Origin: Porphyromonadaceae bacterium FC4
GTDB lineage: Bacteria > Bacteroidota > Bacteroidia > Bacteroidales > Porphyromonadaceae
NCBI GenBank assembly: GCA_900120395.1
Contig: LT635553.1
Span: 1,098,254-1,162,253, forward strand
Length of the DNA stretch: 64,000 nt
Direction: 5' to 3'
The notes under the pieces: model-generated
The model's database searches: none
What the model was told of the DNA's origin: nothing
Seen by the model: only the letters and a program-made list of their open reading frames with translations
Translations under genes and position numbers: made by a program
In this document: positions 25,323 to 35,066 of the stretch, piece by piece
Position numbering within the stretch: the first letter of the stretch is position 1
Layout of the letters: each line of letters opens with the position of its first letter

Positions 25323-26546
25323 ATGAGAGATTTTATTCTAACAGAATCAGCCACTGACCGTGCCTACTTAGTGGGGCTGATAACTCCGGATCAAAGCGAA
25401 CAGGAGGTGAACGAATACCTCGAAGAGCTCGCTTTTTTGGCTGATACAGCAAAGATCCAAGCAGTGGAGTCTTTTACCCAAAAACTGGATCACCCTAACC
25501 CTGCAACCTATATTGGCAAAGGCAAGCTCAATGAAATGAAGGCAAAGATGGAGGAGGATAAGATAGGAGTCGTTATTTTTGACGATGAACTGTCCCCCAA
25601 CCAGCTCCGAAATATAGAACAGACGCTGAAAGTCCCCATCATGGATCGTACAAGTCTGATCTTGGATATTTTCGCCTCTAGGGCTAGGACTGCTCATGCT
25701 AAGACGCAAGTAGAGCTGGCGCAGTACAACTATCTATTACCGAGGCTTACACGTATGTGGACCCACTTGGATAGGCAGAGAGGTGGTGGAACCAACATGC
25801 GCGGACCGGGGGAGACTCAGCTGGAGACTGACCGACGGATCATCCTCTCCAAGATATCTAAGCTCAAAGAGGAGCTGAAGTCCATCGATAAGCAGAAAAA
25901 GAACCAACGAAAGAACAGAGGTAAGCTCGTAAGAGTGGCTCTAGTAGGCTACACGAATGTAGGCAAGTCCACCTTGATGAACTTGCTGAGCAAGAGTGAT
26001 GTATTCGCCGAAAACAAGCTCTTCGCAACACTTGACACTACCGTACGAAAGGTGGTCATTAAAAACCTACCGTTCTTATTGACAGACACGGTTGGCTTTA
26101 TCCGTAAGCTTCCCACCGAATTGATTGAGTCATTTAAGTCCACTCTTGACGAAGTACGTGAGGCAGATATTCTGATCCATATGGTAGATGTCTCTCATCC
26201 ATCCTTCGAAGATCAAATCAACGTGGTTAACACGACCCTGAAGGAAATCATCGACGATGATGAAGAGCAAAAGCCTACGATACTTGTGTTCAATAAAGTA
26301 GATGCTTTTACCTACACTCCGAAGGAAGAGGATGACCTGACCCCGATGACTAAAGAAAACATTTCACTCGAGGAGCTACAGAATACCTGGATGGCACACA
26401 GCGATGCCATGGATGTATGCTTTATCTCTGCTAAAAATGGAGACGGGATAGACGCTCTGAAAGAGCTTGTGTACGATCGGGTCAAAGAGATACACACTCA
26501 GAGGTTCCCCTACAATGACTTCTTGTACGACATATACACTGATTAG
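25323..26546 (+). CDS. hflX: ribosome-associated GTPase HflX
   Basis: A 407-residue GTPase that splits stalled or hibernating 70S ribosomes under stress. The N-terminal HflX domain includes PATYIGKGKLNEMKAKM and the glycine-rich RQRGGGTNMRGPGETQLETD linker loop. G motifs: GYTNVGKST (G1, about 207), DTVGFIRKLP (G3), NKVDAF (G4). It begins right after the rnz stop. Its stop codon overlaps the stop of the convergent DUF5686 gene by 3-4 bp (26543-26546). Confidence 0.95.
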   Translation: MRDFILTESATDRAYLVGLITPDQSEQEVNEYLEELAFLADTAKIQAVESFTQKLDHPNPATYIGKGKLNEMKAKMEEDKIGVVIFDDELSPNQLRNIEQTLKVPIMDRTSLILDIFASRARTAHAKTQVELAQYNYLLPRLTRMWTHLDRQRGGGTNMRGPGETQLETDRRIILSKISKLKEELKSIDKQKKNQRKNRGKLVRVALVGYTNVGKSTLMNLLSKSDVFAENKLFATLDTTVRKVVIKNLPFLLTDTVGFIRKLPTELIESFKSTLDEVREADILIHMVDVSHPSFEDQINVVNTTLKEIIDDDEEQKPTILVFNKVDAFTYTPKEEDDLTPMTKENISLEELQNTWMAHSDAMDVCFISAKNGDGIDALKELVYDRVKEIHTQRFPYNDFLYDIYTD

Positions 26547-29221
26547 AAAGAGAGCCCTACCCTAAAGCGAATGACCCATGGTGACTTTTGGGAGTACGGT
26601 CCTTCGGGAGTGATCCGCCGATAAGCGTCTACGCGGAAGATCCGAGCAATATTTTCAAGACCTACCCCCATCTCCACGTAGTGGGTGTGGTTCATTTCGG
26701 TAGCAATGGTAGGAAGGACAAAGAGCTCCTTACTGTTGCGTTGTTGGTTTTTCTTGGAAGTATTTCCGTAGAGGTAGTTGACGCTGACTACACCTCGAAG
26801 CTTCGTTTTGCTAAGTAATGGGATCCTATTGAAGACCAACCCCCTCAGGTGCCACTCAGCGAAAGCTGTTCCCCACTCATCTCCTATTAGCTCATACGGG
26901 CGAAGGACCTGAAAGGCTCGATTATTTAGCGCATAAGCTCTGTTCACAGGGGGAGTGTACAGCATTGGACACGGCACACTGTTCCAAAGCTTCCCAATGC
27001 TTATGTCGTAGTCGAGTCGACCGGCATCTCCCATCCACATACGATGCGATACACTAAGCTCGGTACGATTCTTGACAAATTCGCCCCCAAGTAGCGGTGT
27101 CCCCAGCTCATATGAGAAAAGGAATACGGGTACCTCTTTCCTTATCCGGCGATAAAAGGATGATTGCCTTTGCATTGAGCCGTTGTATATTCGCTCACCG
27201 GGTGCGTAGCGCAAAGCAATCCCAACCGAAGCATCTGTAATCTGTGGTACCCTTATCAAGGTGGTGTCGTTTCCATGACGTTCCACCTTGACATATTCTT
27301 CACCGGAAAGAGGACGATCTGACATATGTAGTGCCTTGAGCTTTATCTGCATGTCGCTCCTCAGGTCGTTGATATACTCCAGCATCCACATTTCCCGATA
27401 TGAGCGGTTGGCTAAGTAAGAGGTGCCAATGTTGTAGAGGATATTGTCTTTATCGTTGTTCTCGAAGATTTGTCCGGGAGTGAATAGGTCATTTCTGTAT
27501 GTGAGGCTTATCTCTTTTTGAGGGTATTCGTGTTTGAAATACCTCTTTGGGACAAACGAGTAGGTTGCTGTTGCAGAGTACTTCCACCTTTGGTCTTTAA
27601 ATCCATACGCAAGAAACCCCTCTGCAAAAACTTTCTTATTCAGGTAGCCTGTTGTTTGCCCTCCTAGTCTGAGCCGAAGGCCTTCCACATGGTTGCGGCC
27701 AACCATCGCCCCAATGGGACCGATATCAAACTTACTCCCTCCATACACCTGATCACTTTTCCATCCGGTACGTATATACCCCGTTGTGAACATATCGGAG
27801 GCATCCAGGATAGTCTTGTACAGGGGAAATTTTCGCAGGTCACTCAGGAAACCCTTTAGACCGGCATCTGTCACGAGTAGTTCTTTCTCTTGGATGTTCC
27901 CGATACTAGCTATTGACAAAGAATCTCCAGAGAGGTCTTGAAGTCTAGGATTGCTATTGATTACAGCAGGGTCAGCATGCTCGTATTCATGTCCTTGATA
28001 TTTTCGACTCTGCTCTACGTAAAATGATAGAAGCTGCCAATGAAGTCTAAAGGACACAGCCATGGTCTCATTTTTCAGTCCCCAGCGATCTTTATCTGTA
28101 GGACCGTAGTACTGGCTGATCTTGAGCTGGTCAAGAAAGTTGAGATTGATAGCATCCGGCACACTTATTTCACTGCGAAGCAACTTGGGGTCACTTCCTG
28201 AGGTAATATACAGTGTCCCCCGAAAGGTGTAGTCTGATGGCTGGTATGGATAATAGTTGACCACGTAAGCAACATGTCCTTGGGAGACCAACGTATCTGT
28301 CAGGTAGTACTTGTAGTAGTCTTCTCCATTTTTTGAGAGCGGACTGGCAAACTGTGAGTCCAGTAGCTTTACTCTATTCTTGAAAAGATCAATATGGGTG
28401 AAGAGCTCTTCAAGCCCCATGGTCATAGACCCGTCATCAATGTTTTGATCCAGACCGATATGGTTGCGGTATCGGATTAGCTTGTGAGTAGCTTGTTCCG
28501 AGGCATTCCATCCCATCTGAGCAATCATCTCGCGCTGGGACAGAGGCAGCGTCCACGTGTCATCAATCATTGACTGCTTTACATACTTCTGAAAGAAGGG
28601 AAAAAGTCTGTTTAGAAACTTACTATTTAAGTCAAAGTTTGATAGCGCAAGGGTCATTTGGTCAGACATCAAAAACGAGCAGTCCTCGTTCTTGGCTGAG
28701 CGCTTTTTCGATTCAGAGGCGACCAGACTCTTGACAAGAGCGGCAGCAGGATTATTAGGGTCATACTTGCTCCGATCAGCCTCTACGAGAAGCGAGTCAA
28801 TCAGGTAAGGCTCAGGTGACATCACCAGATGTAGTGTGTCGTTAGCAAAACGTCCTGCCACATAGGTATGCTCTAGGTGGTGGTAGCCTTCATGATCCAA
28901 TCTGATCTGAATGGGTGCGTCACCTTCACTACTTATTTGATAGCTTAGCACTCCATTTGAGTCTGTATGCCCAAGAATGATCTGGCTTGACTCATCGTTT
29001 CCCACCCGTGCCACACTTACACTCGAGATTGGAAGTTGGGTAAGAGAGCTCGTGACTACCAAATGAGTCCTGATGCTAGTGCTATCCTGTAAGTGATATA
29101 TGGGCACGGCACCATAAAGTTCCCTATTTGTCAACAAGAAAGCCACCAGCAACAAAGCAGCAAAATATGCTACTTTTACACGAGGATCTCTCTTATGGAT
29201 TTCCGGAACTTTTATTGTCAC
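26543..29221 (-). CDS. DUF5686/carboxypeptidase-like regulatory domain outer-membrane protein
   Basis: An 892-residue protein. A hydrophobic N-terminal segment (AYFAALLLVAFLLTNRELYG) serves as signal. Residues about 50-135 form a carboxypeptidase-regulatory-like beta-sandwich (TQLPISSVSVARV … GHTDSNGVLSYQIS). The remainder follows the DUF5686 pattern: SKYDPNNPAAALVKSLVAS, a long central region, then a C-terminal barrel-like half ending in RFRVGLSF. Such proteins are Bacteroidota-specific, outer-membrane associated and of unknown function. It is convergent with hflX, with overlapping stop codons, and monocistronic. Confidence 0.8.
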   Translation of the reverse strand: MTIKVPEIHKRDPRVKVAYFAALLLVAFLLTNRELYGAVPIYHLQDSTSIRTHLVVTSSLTQLPISSVSVARVGNDESSQIILGHTDSNGVLSYQISSEGDAPIQIRLDHEGYHHLEHTYVAGRFANDTLHLVMSPEPYLIDSLLVEADRSKYDPNNPAAALVKSLVASESKKRSAKNEDCSFLMSDQMTLALSNFDLNSKFLNRLFPFFQKYVKQSMIDDTWTLPLSQREMIAQMGWNASEQATHKLIRYRNHIGLDQNIDDGSMTMGLEELFTHIDLFKNRVKLLDSQFASPLSKNGEDYYKYYLTDTLVSQGHVAYVVNYYPYQPSDYTFRGTLYITSGSDPKLLRSEISVPDAINLNFLDQLKISQYYGPTDKDRWGLKNETMAVSFRLHWQLLSFYVEQSRKYQGHEYEHADPAVINSNPRLQDLSGDSLSIASIGNIQEKELLVTDAGLKGFLSDLRKFPLYKTILDASDMFTTGYIRTGWKSDQVYGGSKFDIGPIGAMVGRNHVEGLRLRLGGQTTGYLNKKVFAEGFLAYGFKDQRWKYSATATYSFVPKRYFKHEYPQKEISLTYRNDLFTPGQIFENNDKDNILYNIGTSYLANRSYREMWMLEYINDLRSDMQIKLKALHMSDRPLSGEEYVKVERHGNDTTLIRVPQITDASVGIALRYAPGERIYNGSMQRQSSFYRRIRKEVPVFLFSYELGTPLLGGEFVKNRTELSVSHRMWMGDAGRLDYDISIGKLWNSVPCPMLYTPPVNRAYALNNRAFQVLRPYELIGDEWGTAFAEWHLRGLVFNRIPLLSKTKLRGVVSVNYLYGNTSKKNQQRNSKELFVLPTIATEMNHTHYVEMGVGLENIARIFRVDAYRRITPEGPYSQKSPWVIRFRVGLSF

Positions 29222-29535
29222 TTGGCGGTCCGCTGCGAAGGGTTACTCTTCCTATACATCGTTACTTGACTATCAGTACAAGATAATCATTTTTCACCGA
29301 TAGTCTAACCCTTGCACACAGTCTTACTACGAGGATACTGTGCAATTAGCTCTATCACGAAAAGTAATTCTTCTTTCCTCTTCAAAAACAAGCTCTGATG
29401 ACCGGTAGTAGAGCCGATCTTCCCCTTGAGGGAAAAGTATCGTATAGGAATCCCGGATAAGCTCAAAAGACACATCTCTATACATCACTGATAAACAAAT
29501 AGATATGGATATTGGGGAAGCAGTCACTCAGTAGC
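29222..29535. other. intergenic region upstream of DUF5686 gene
   Basis: Contains an inverted repeat ACTATCAGT (about 29268-29276) / ACCGATAGT (about 29297-29305) that may act as an operator. A 66-codon minus-strand reading frame (29327-29527) has no recognisable content and overlaps the shared block CTGATAAACAAATAGAT (about 29489-29505) found also before repeat copy 3; it may be a remnant rather than a gene. Confidence 0.35.
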
Positions 29536-29627
29536 AAAAAGTTTCCTACTGGAAACCGTTCGCTTCTATCCGTCAAATCGTTTTCTTTCCTACTGGAAAT
29601 CCTTCGCTACTATCCGTGAAACTTTTT
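29536..29627 (+). repeat. dispersed tandem-palindrome repeat, copy 4 (best-preserved)
   Basis: Begins AAAAAGTTTCCTACTGGAAA and ends CTATCCGTGAAACTTTTT, so the inverted termini are complete; unit period is 44 bp. It lies in the 474 bp gap between the DUF5686 start and the nrdG stop, both on the minus strand. Confidence 0.92.
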
Positions 29628-29695
29628 GCCTGATTCAAAACCTGAAAAATATGGGGCCCCACCAGCCTAAACACTATGCTCCTCTTCAAAAAGTA

Positions 29696-30199
29696 CTACG
29701 CCCCATACTCTGTTATCCTGCCTATTTGTAGAGATCGTTTTACGTCGACAATCCTTTGATTCGAGCTTCCTCGAAAAGGAAGCTCTGAATCAAGGAACTC
29801 TAACTGAAAGGGACCGTCTACTAGGACGTCTATGCTCTCCAGCAAGCCAATCTTATCTGTAGACTCGAGCAGCTCTTCGAATACAAAACCTGTATAGCAC
29901 CATATGGTTTTTGAGGACCGACTCTTGATCTTCCGGGCTAATTTTGCAAATCCCAGTGGTTGATAAAAAGGGTCACCACCGCTAAAAGTCACGTCAGCAA
30001 AGTGTTGCTTCAAGACAATGTCAAGCAGCTCGTCTATCGAGTACGTACTCCCACCGGCAAAGCTCCACGACTGTGGATTATGACATCCTCTACAATGGTG
30101 GGCACATCCGGCAGCATAAATCGATGTGCGAAATCCGGGACCATCAGCTGTGGTGTCTAAGAGTATGTCCAGTACCCTTATTTGATCTGAATCAGTCAT
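29696..30199 (-). CDS. nrdG: anaerobic ribonucleotide reductase activating protein NrdG
   Basis: A 167-residue radical SAM activase that installs the glycyl radical on NrdD. The motif CAHHCRGCHNPQSW (CX3CX2C, about residue 32) and VTFSGGDPFYQP (SAM-binding GGDP) are clear. Its start overlaps the nrdD stop by 8 bp, so it is made with its partner. A perfect palindrome GGGGCCCC lies about 40 bp after the stop, followed by T-rich sequence on the minus strand, but has no loop. Confidence 0.95.
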   Translation of the reverse strand: MTDSDQIRVLDILLDTTADGPGFRTSIYAAGCAHHCRGCHNPQSWSFAGGSTYSIDELLDIVLKQHFADVTFSGGDPFYQPLGFAKLARKIKSRSSKTIWCYTGFVFEELLESTDKIGLLESIDVLVDGPFQLEFLDSELPFRGSSNQRIVDVKRSLQIGRITEYGA

Positions 30200-32399
30200 G
30201 GACTACCCGATCGTTTAGCTCAGCAAGTTTTGCATGATTCCATCGTTCTGTCGTTCCCACTAGATAGCCGGTGATCCGCTGGAGTCGGTCTACATTGGTA
30301 CTACCACACTTAGGACACTCTTTCTCATCTTTATTTGCATCCTCATGACCACAATTGAGACACCTGTTGCGTGTATGATTTACGGAAGCATAGCCCATGT
30401 TGAGCGCATCCATCATGTCTACCACTCGCTCTATGGCTTCCGGGTTGTGTGTGGCATCACTATCGATCTCAACATAAAAGATATGACCGGACAATGTGAG
30501 CTCATGATATGGGGCTTCCACCTCTGCTTTGTGCTGGGCACTACACTTATAGTACACGGGGACATGGTTAGAGTTGGTATAGTAGTCCCGATCCGTCACC
30601 CCGGGTATGATGCCGAAGTCACGCTTATCTCGTTTTGTAAACCGTCCTGCAAGTCCCTCTGCCGGAGTAGCTAAGATTCCAAAGTTGTGCTGAAATTTCT
30701 CCGAGAATTCATTGGCACGATCACGCATATGTCGAATGATCCTCAGACCGAGACTCTGCGCCGCTTCGCTCTCTCCGTGATGGTGACCAACAAGGGCTTT
30801 GAGCGCTTCGGCAAGACCAATGAAGCCAATCCCCAAGGTCCCATGATTGATCACCTTCTCAATAGTCGTCTCCTCTTCGAGCTGCTCATGATCCATCCAC
30901 AGGGCAGACATCAGTAGTGGAAACTGCTTAGGTGCAGCCACCTTTTGGAAATCAAAACGGTCATTTAGCTGCGATGCAGCGACATCAAGTAGATCATCCA
31001 GTTTGTGAAAAAACGCCTCAATTCTCTCTTGCTCTTCTTTGATGTTGCGACATTCCAGTGCCAGCCTGACGAGGTTCAGTGTAGAGAACGATAAGTTTCC
31101 TCTACCTATAGATGTCTTTTCTCCAAACCGATTCTCAAACACCCGGGTTCTACACCCCATCGTTGCCACTTCGTAGTAGTACCGGTGGGGGTCATTGGCT
31201 CTCCACTTTTCGTGTTGGTTGAAGGTCGCATCGAGATTGAGGAAGTTTGGAAAAAATCGCCTGGCGCTTACTCGACATGCTTGGCGGTAGAGGTCATAGT
31301 TTGGGTCGCTGGGAAGATAGTTCACTCCTCTCTTCTTTTTCCAAATCTGTATCGGGAAGATTGCCGTCTGACCATCACCGACTCCTTCCTCTGTACTCTT
31401 GAGCAACTCACGGATCACACAACGCCCTTCTGCAGAGCTATCTGTCCCATAGTTGATGGAACTGAAGACCACCTGATTGCCACCTCGGGAATGGATTGTA
31501 TTCATATTGTGTATGAACGCCTCCATCGCTTGGTGTACCCTCGATACAGTCTGGTTTATCGCATGCTGGAGCAGTCGGTCGTCCCCCTCTGACTCCCCCA
31601 GATCTTTGATCAAATAGTCATCTAACTCAATATCGTACAAGTGCGACAAATCTTTCCCATATAGCGTTTCGATCAGCCGAAGCTCTTCAATAAAGCTACT
31701 ACGCACATAGGGCGCCAGATAGAAGTCAAAGGCAGGGATGGCTTGTCCCCCATGCATTTCATTTTGAGCCGTCTCCAATGAGATGCAGGCAAGAACTGCG
31801 GCGGTCTCAATCCTCTTAGCCGGGCGTGACTCGCCGTGTCCTGCATGCAAGCCATGCTTCAAGATATGATCAAGAGGATGTTGGACACAGGTGAGACTAC
31901 GGGTTGGGTAGTAGTCTTTGTCGTGTATGTGCAGAAGATTATCACGCACGGCAAGCTTTGAGGTTGGAGATAATAGGTAGTCGTCTACAAATGGCTTGGT
32001 CGTCTCGCTTGCAAACTTCATCATCATGCCCGCAGGGGTGTCTGCGTTCATGTTAGCATTTTCACGAGTGATATCATTGGACTTTGCCTCTATGATCTCT
32101 TGGAAGATATTTTTGGTTTTTGCCTTGCGCGCAATACTCCTTTGATCCCGATAGGCAATGTATTTTTTTGCGACATCCCGACGTTCACTCTTCATGAGCT
32201 CGTCCTCGACAAGATCCTGGATATCCTCCACACTCATCTGTGTGCTTCCTGTGCATGATATGTGGTCGGTGATAGACTGGATTAGGCGGCTGTCCTCACC
32301 TAGCTCGGTGTGCAGCATTGCTTTTCTTATGGCAGTCTTTATTTTCTCCTCATTGAAGCCTACAACTCTGCCATCACGCTTTACGACTGTTTGAATCAT
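30192..32399 (-). CDS. nrdD: anaerobic ribonucleoside-triphosphate reductase NrdD
   Basis: A 735-residue class III ribonucleotide reductase making dNTPs without oxygen. It has an N-terminal ATP-cone (VVKRDGRVVGFNEEKIKTAI), the catalytic barrel, a C-terminal zinc site (CLNCGHEDANKDEKECPKCG) and the glycyl-radical loop RITGYLVG near the end. Length is normal. It is followed by nrdG in an overlapping operon. The -7 element TACCTTTG (minus strand, 32451-32458) lies about 52 bp upstream. Together with Rnf and flavodoxin this supports an anaerobic life style. Confidence 0.96.
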   Translation of the reverse strand: MIQTVVKRDGRVVGFNEEKIKTAIRKAMLHTELGEDSRLIQSITDHISCTGSTQMSVEDIQDLVEDELMKSERRDVAKKYIAYRDQRSIARKAKTKNIFQEIIEAKSNDITRENANMNADTPAGMMMKFASETTKPFVDDYLLSPTSKLAVRDNLLHIHDKDYYPTRSLTCVQHPLDHILKHGLHAGHGESRPAKRIETAAVLACISLETAQNEMHGGQAIPAFDFYLAPYVRSSFIEELRLIETLYGKDLSHLYDIELDDYLIKDLGESEGDDRLLQHAINQTVSRVHQAMEAFIHNMNTIHSRGGNQVVFSSINYGTDSSAEGRCVIRELLKSTEEGVGDGQTAIFPIQIWKKKRGVNYLPSDPNYDLYRQACRVSARRFFPNFLNLDATFNQHEKWRANDPHRYYYEVATMGCRTRVFENRFGEKTSIGRGNLSFSTLNLVRLALECRNIKEEQERIEAFFHKLDDLLDVAASQLNDRFDFQKVAAPKQFPLLMSALWMDHEQLEEETTIEKVINHGTLGIGFIGLAEALKALVGHHHGESEAAQSLGLRIIRHMRDRANEFSEKFQHNFGILATPAEGLAGRFTKRDKRDFGIIPGVTDRDYYTNSNHVPVYYKCSAQHKAEVEAPYHELTLSGHIFYVEIDSDATHNPEAIERVVDMMDALNMGYASVNHTRNRCLNCGHEDANKDEKECPKCGSTNVDRLQRITGYLVGTTERWNHAKLAELNDRVVHD

Positions 32400-32450
32400 G
32401 GTTAATTCTAATGCTTTAAGGTCCTACTTTAATTCATTGCTTTTGTAGCA

Positions 32451-32458
32451 CAAAGGTA
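32451..32458 (-). promoter_or_regulatory. -7 promoter element of nrdDG
   Basis: TACCTTTG on the minus strand, exact TAnnTTTG match, 52 bp before the nrdD ATG. No NrdR-box pair was recognised nearby. Confidence 0.5.
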
Positions 32459-32483
32459 TGAACAAAATAAGAAAAATAAAACA

Positions 32484-32529
32484 TTTTGGGAGACTTTTTT
32501 AGGGGTTGTCTAAAAAAAGTCTTCCAAAA
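32484..32529 (-). terminator. terminator hairpin after mltG
   Basis: Inverted arms 32484-32502 (TTTTGGGAGACTTTTTTAG) and 32510-32529 pair with two mismatched positions around a 7-base loop. On the minus strand it is followed by a T-rich run, so it ends mltG transcription ahead of nrdD. Confidence 0.75.
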
Positions 32530-32606
32530 CGGGAAACACCTGTTGTTTCTAAGGTGACGTTCGGTCCTAAAACGAAGATTGGAATGGGTGAGTAGCCTAC
32601 CCCTGG

Positions 32607-33644
32607 TTAGTATATTTTGCGCTTATTGAGCTCCTGCTGATAGAGTCTGGCATTTCTAAGGTGCTCAGAGTAGCTCTCTGCGAATGCATGATAGCCACTA
32701 AAGTCGGACTTAGCGCACATGTAGATGTAGTGATGACTGACTGCATTGAGTACTCCATCAATGGCCTGAATGCTGGGGATACGAATAGGACCGGGAGGTA
32801 AACCGGTTATGCGGTAGGTGTTGTATGGACTGTCTATTGTTAAATGACTCTTCAACAAACGCCGTATAGAAGAATCACCCAGTGCATACTTTACAGTCGG
32901 ATCCGCCTGCAATGGCATTCCACGCTTTAATCTATTTAGATACAGTCCGGCAATCATAGGGTATTCATCTACACGTATACTCTCTTCCTGTACTATGGAT
33001 GCTAATATCATCACTTCATACTGAGTAAGCCCCAAGCTTTTGGCACTAGCCAGACGGTCGCCGTTCCAAAAAAGTCGATACTCCTTTACCAATCGCGTGA
33101 CTAACTCCTCACCGGTAATGGTCCAATAAACTTCGTAGGTGTTGGGTAGTATGTGGTATAGAGCTGTGGTATCCTTTACTTCCAGTTTGTTCAATAGGGC
33201 AGAGTCACTCATGGCTTGGGAGATAGAGACACTATCCAGCATTAGCTGGCGTGAGATACTCTGCCATATAGCTCCCTTATTTCTAGAAGAGGTGAATGTA
33301 AGATTTACAGGTGTCTGTAGACCATATGAAATGAGGTTGTACACTTCTCTGGTCGTACTGTTTGGTCGTATGAGGTATGCTCCTACCTTTGGAAAAGCGT
33401 TGGGTCTAAGACGAGAGTAGAGCCGAAGATCCCCATGGCGCCTTGCTTCCATAGCTGTATCAAGAGAGTCCGAGATGGACTCCCATGTTGCGCCCGGATA
33501 TACGTATGTCCAAATGGGCTTTTCGGCACCAATGTTGTAATTTTCTTCTTGAAACAGCCGATAGTAGACGTATCCGGCCGGCAGTAATAGCAGCACAAGT
33601 ACCACGAATACCGCTATTAGCACATTCTTTTTTCTCTTCCCCAT
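32607..33644 (-). CDS. mltG: endolytic murein transglycosylase MltG (YceG-like)
   Basis: A 345-residue inner-membrane protein (single N-terminal helix VLIAVFVVLVLLLLPAGYVY) with a LysM-like subdomain and the YceG domain. The catalytic segment ASIVQEESIRVDEYPMIAGL contains the conserved Glu; QADPTVKYALGD and SPYNTYRITGLPPGPI are signature blocks. MltG cleaves nascent glycan strands and so terminates peptidoglycan chain growth. It lies 36 bp downstream of dnaA on the same strand. Confidence 0.94.
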   Translation of the reverse strand: MGKRKKNVLIAVFVVLVLLLLPAGYVYYRLFQEENYNIGAEKPIWTYVYPGATWESISDSLDTAMEARRHGDLRLYSRLRPNAFPKVGAYLIRPNSTTREVYNLISYGLQTPVNLTFTSSRNKGAIWQSISRQLMLDSVSISQAMSDSALLNKLEVKDTTALYHILPNTYEVYWTITGEELVTRLVKEYRLFWNGDRLASAKSLGLTQYEVMILASIVQEESIRVDEYPMIAGLYLNRLKRGMPLQADPTVKYALGDSSIRRLLKSHLTIDSPYNTYRITGLPPGPIRIPSIQAIDGVLNAVSHHYIYMCAKSDFSGYHAFAESYSEHLRNARLYQQELNKRKIY

Positions 33645-33680
33645 TGCTTCTTTTGTGTCGCTAATAAAGAGAGATATATC

Positions 33681-35066
33681 TTAGATGTTCAGCAACTCAA
33701 TTATTTCGCTTAGTTCTTTAGCTAAGCGCGCATCTGTGCTTCTGAGATTGTCAATACTCTTGTGCCCGTAGATCACGGTAGAGTGATCCCTATTCCCCAG
33801 TTCTCTGCCTATTGCTTTGAGTGGAGTATCGGTATACTCTTTAGCTATGTACATGACCATTTGTCGAGCTGTTGTTACTACACGAGTACGCTTACGTCCG
33901 ATAATAACTTCCCTCGAGAGGTTATAATACTCACCTACGATCTTTAGAATATCATTGAGTGTCAGGGTACTCTCCTCTATACCTACTGTTTGAGCCATGA
34001 CTTGCTTTGCAAGCTCTAGATTTAGAGGCTGGTCGCTAAAGAGCGAATGCGCCATCAGTGAGGTTAGTGTCCCCTCCAGATCTCGAACATTGTCTTTGGC
34101 ATGCTTAACGATAAAGTTGAACACATCTTCAGGTAATTCAACACCGGCCTCTTCGACCTTATTTCTTAGTATTATTTTTCTAAGTTGGGCGTCCGGTCTC
34201 CCTATTTCTACAGTGAGTCCCCACTTCAGCCTGGTATATAAACGCTCCTCAAGGCCTTTGAGTTCTGCCGGCGCACGATCGCTCGTAATGCAGATTTGCT
34301 TGCCCAGCAACTTGAGATTGTTGAATATCTGGAAAAAAGCATTCTGCGTGGCGACAGCATCACTGAGCTCCTGAATGTCGTCAATCAGGAGCACATCAAT
34401 ATTCTGGTAATAATCAAAGAAGTGATCTGTATTTTTATCTACAATCGTGGCAGTTACAAACTGTCGCTTAAAAGTCTGAGCCGGGACATACACTACCTTT
34501 TTGTCCGGTGCCCTTTTAATGATTTCGTTCCCGATAGCGTGTATGATATGGGTCTTTCCCACCCCAGATGCTCCATGCACAAAAAGTGGGTTGAATGCAT
34601 TTTTTCCCGGCTTCTCAATAATGCCAATTGCAGCTGAGTACGCCAGTCGGTTGCAAATGCTCTCATAGAAGGTATCCAGGGACAATCGGCTATCTAGGTG
34701 TGTGACAAAAGTCGGCTCGTCACTAGATACAAGTCCTACAGAATTAGGATACTCCGTCCGGTCCACTTTGGGCTCACGCTCATGGTCCTTGGGTATCTGG
34801 TATTGCAACTGCACCCCCTGCCCAAAAGCAACCATTAACCCCTGAGAGAGCACCTCTAGGTAGCTTTGCTCAATACGCATGTAGCACTCCGTAGAAGGAA
34901 CGCGTATGGTGAGTATATTGTTTTCCCAATTGATAGGTCTAATAGGTTCGAACCACTGTTTATAGTCGTTCGTACTGGGCGGAAGTTTTTGTTGGATAAC
35001 TTCCAAAAATTTATTCCATTGGGTCTGAAGACTGGGGGTCATTGTTGGGGTGATACCTGTATCCAA
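33681..35066 (-). CDS. dnaA: chromosomal replication initiator DnaA
   Basis: A 461-residue initiator ATPase. Domain I (WNKFLEVIQQKLPPSTNDYK) is followed by a linker, the AAA+ domain with Walker A GASGVGKTHIIHAIG (about 165) and Walker B DVLLIDDIQEL (about 227), and the C-terminal DNA-binding domain with GRKRTRVVTTARQMVMYIAK and the signature GNRDHSTVIYGHKSID. Length is normal. It is transcribed leftwards with mltG downstream. The 445 bp upstream contain two near-consensus DnaA boxes, so an origin may lie there. Identity is certain. Confidence 0.97.
   Translation of the reverse strand: MDTGITPTMTPSLQTQWNKFLEVIQQKLPPSTNDYKQWFEPIRPINWENNILTIRVPSTECYMRIEQSYLEVLSQGLMVAFGQGVQLQYQIPKDHEREPKVDRTEYPNSVGLVSSDEPTFVTHLDSRLSLDTFYESICNRLAYSAAIGIIEKPGKNAFNPLFVHGASGVGKTHIIHAIGNEIIKRAPDKKVVYVPAQTFKRQFVTATIVDKNTDHFFDYYQNIDVLLIDDIQELSDAVATQNAFFQIFNNLKLLGKQICITSDRAPAELKGLEERLYTRLKWGLTVEIGRPDAQLRKIILRNKVEEAGVELPEDVFNFIVKHAKDNVRDLEGTLTSLMAHSLFSDQPLNLELAKQVMAQTVGIEESTLTLNDILKIVGEYYNLSREVIIGRKRTRVVTTARQMVMYIAKEYTDTPLKAIGRELGNRDHSTVIYGHKSIDNLRSTDARLAKELSEIIELLNI

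Noticed and set aside
29327-29527. 66-codon minus-strand frame between DUF5686 and nrdG genes
   Set aside because: No recognisable motif, no good promoter, and it overlaps a block shared with another intergenic site.
29651-29660. GGGGCCCC palindrome after nrdG as a terminator
   Set aside because: A perfect palindrome without loop forms at most a very short stem; T-rich sequence follows but the evidence is weak.
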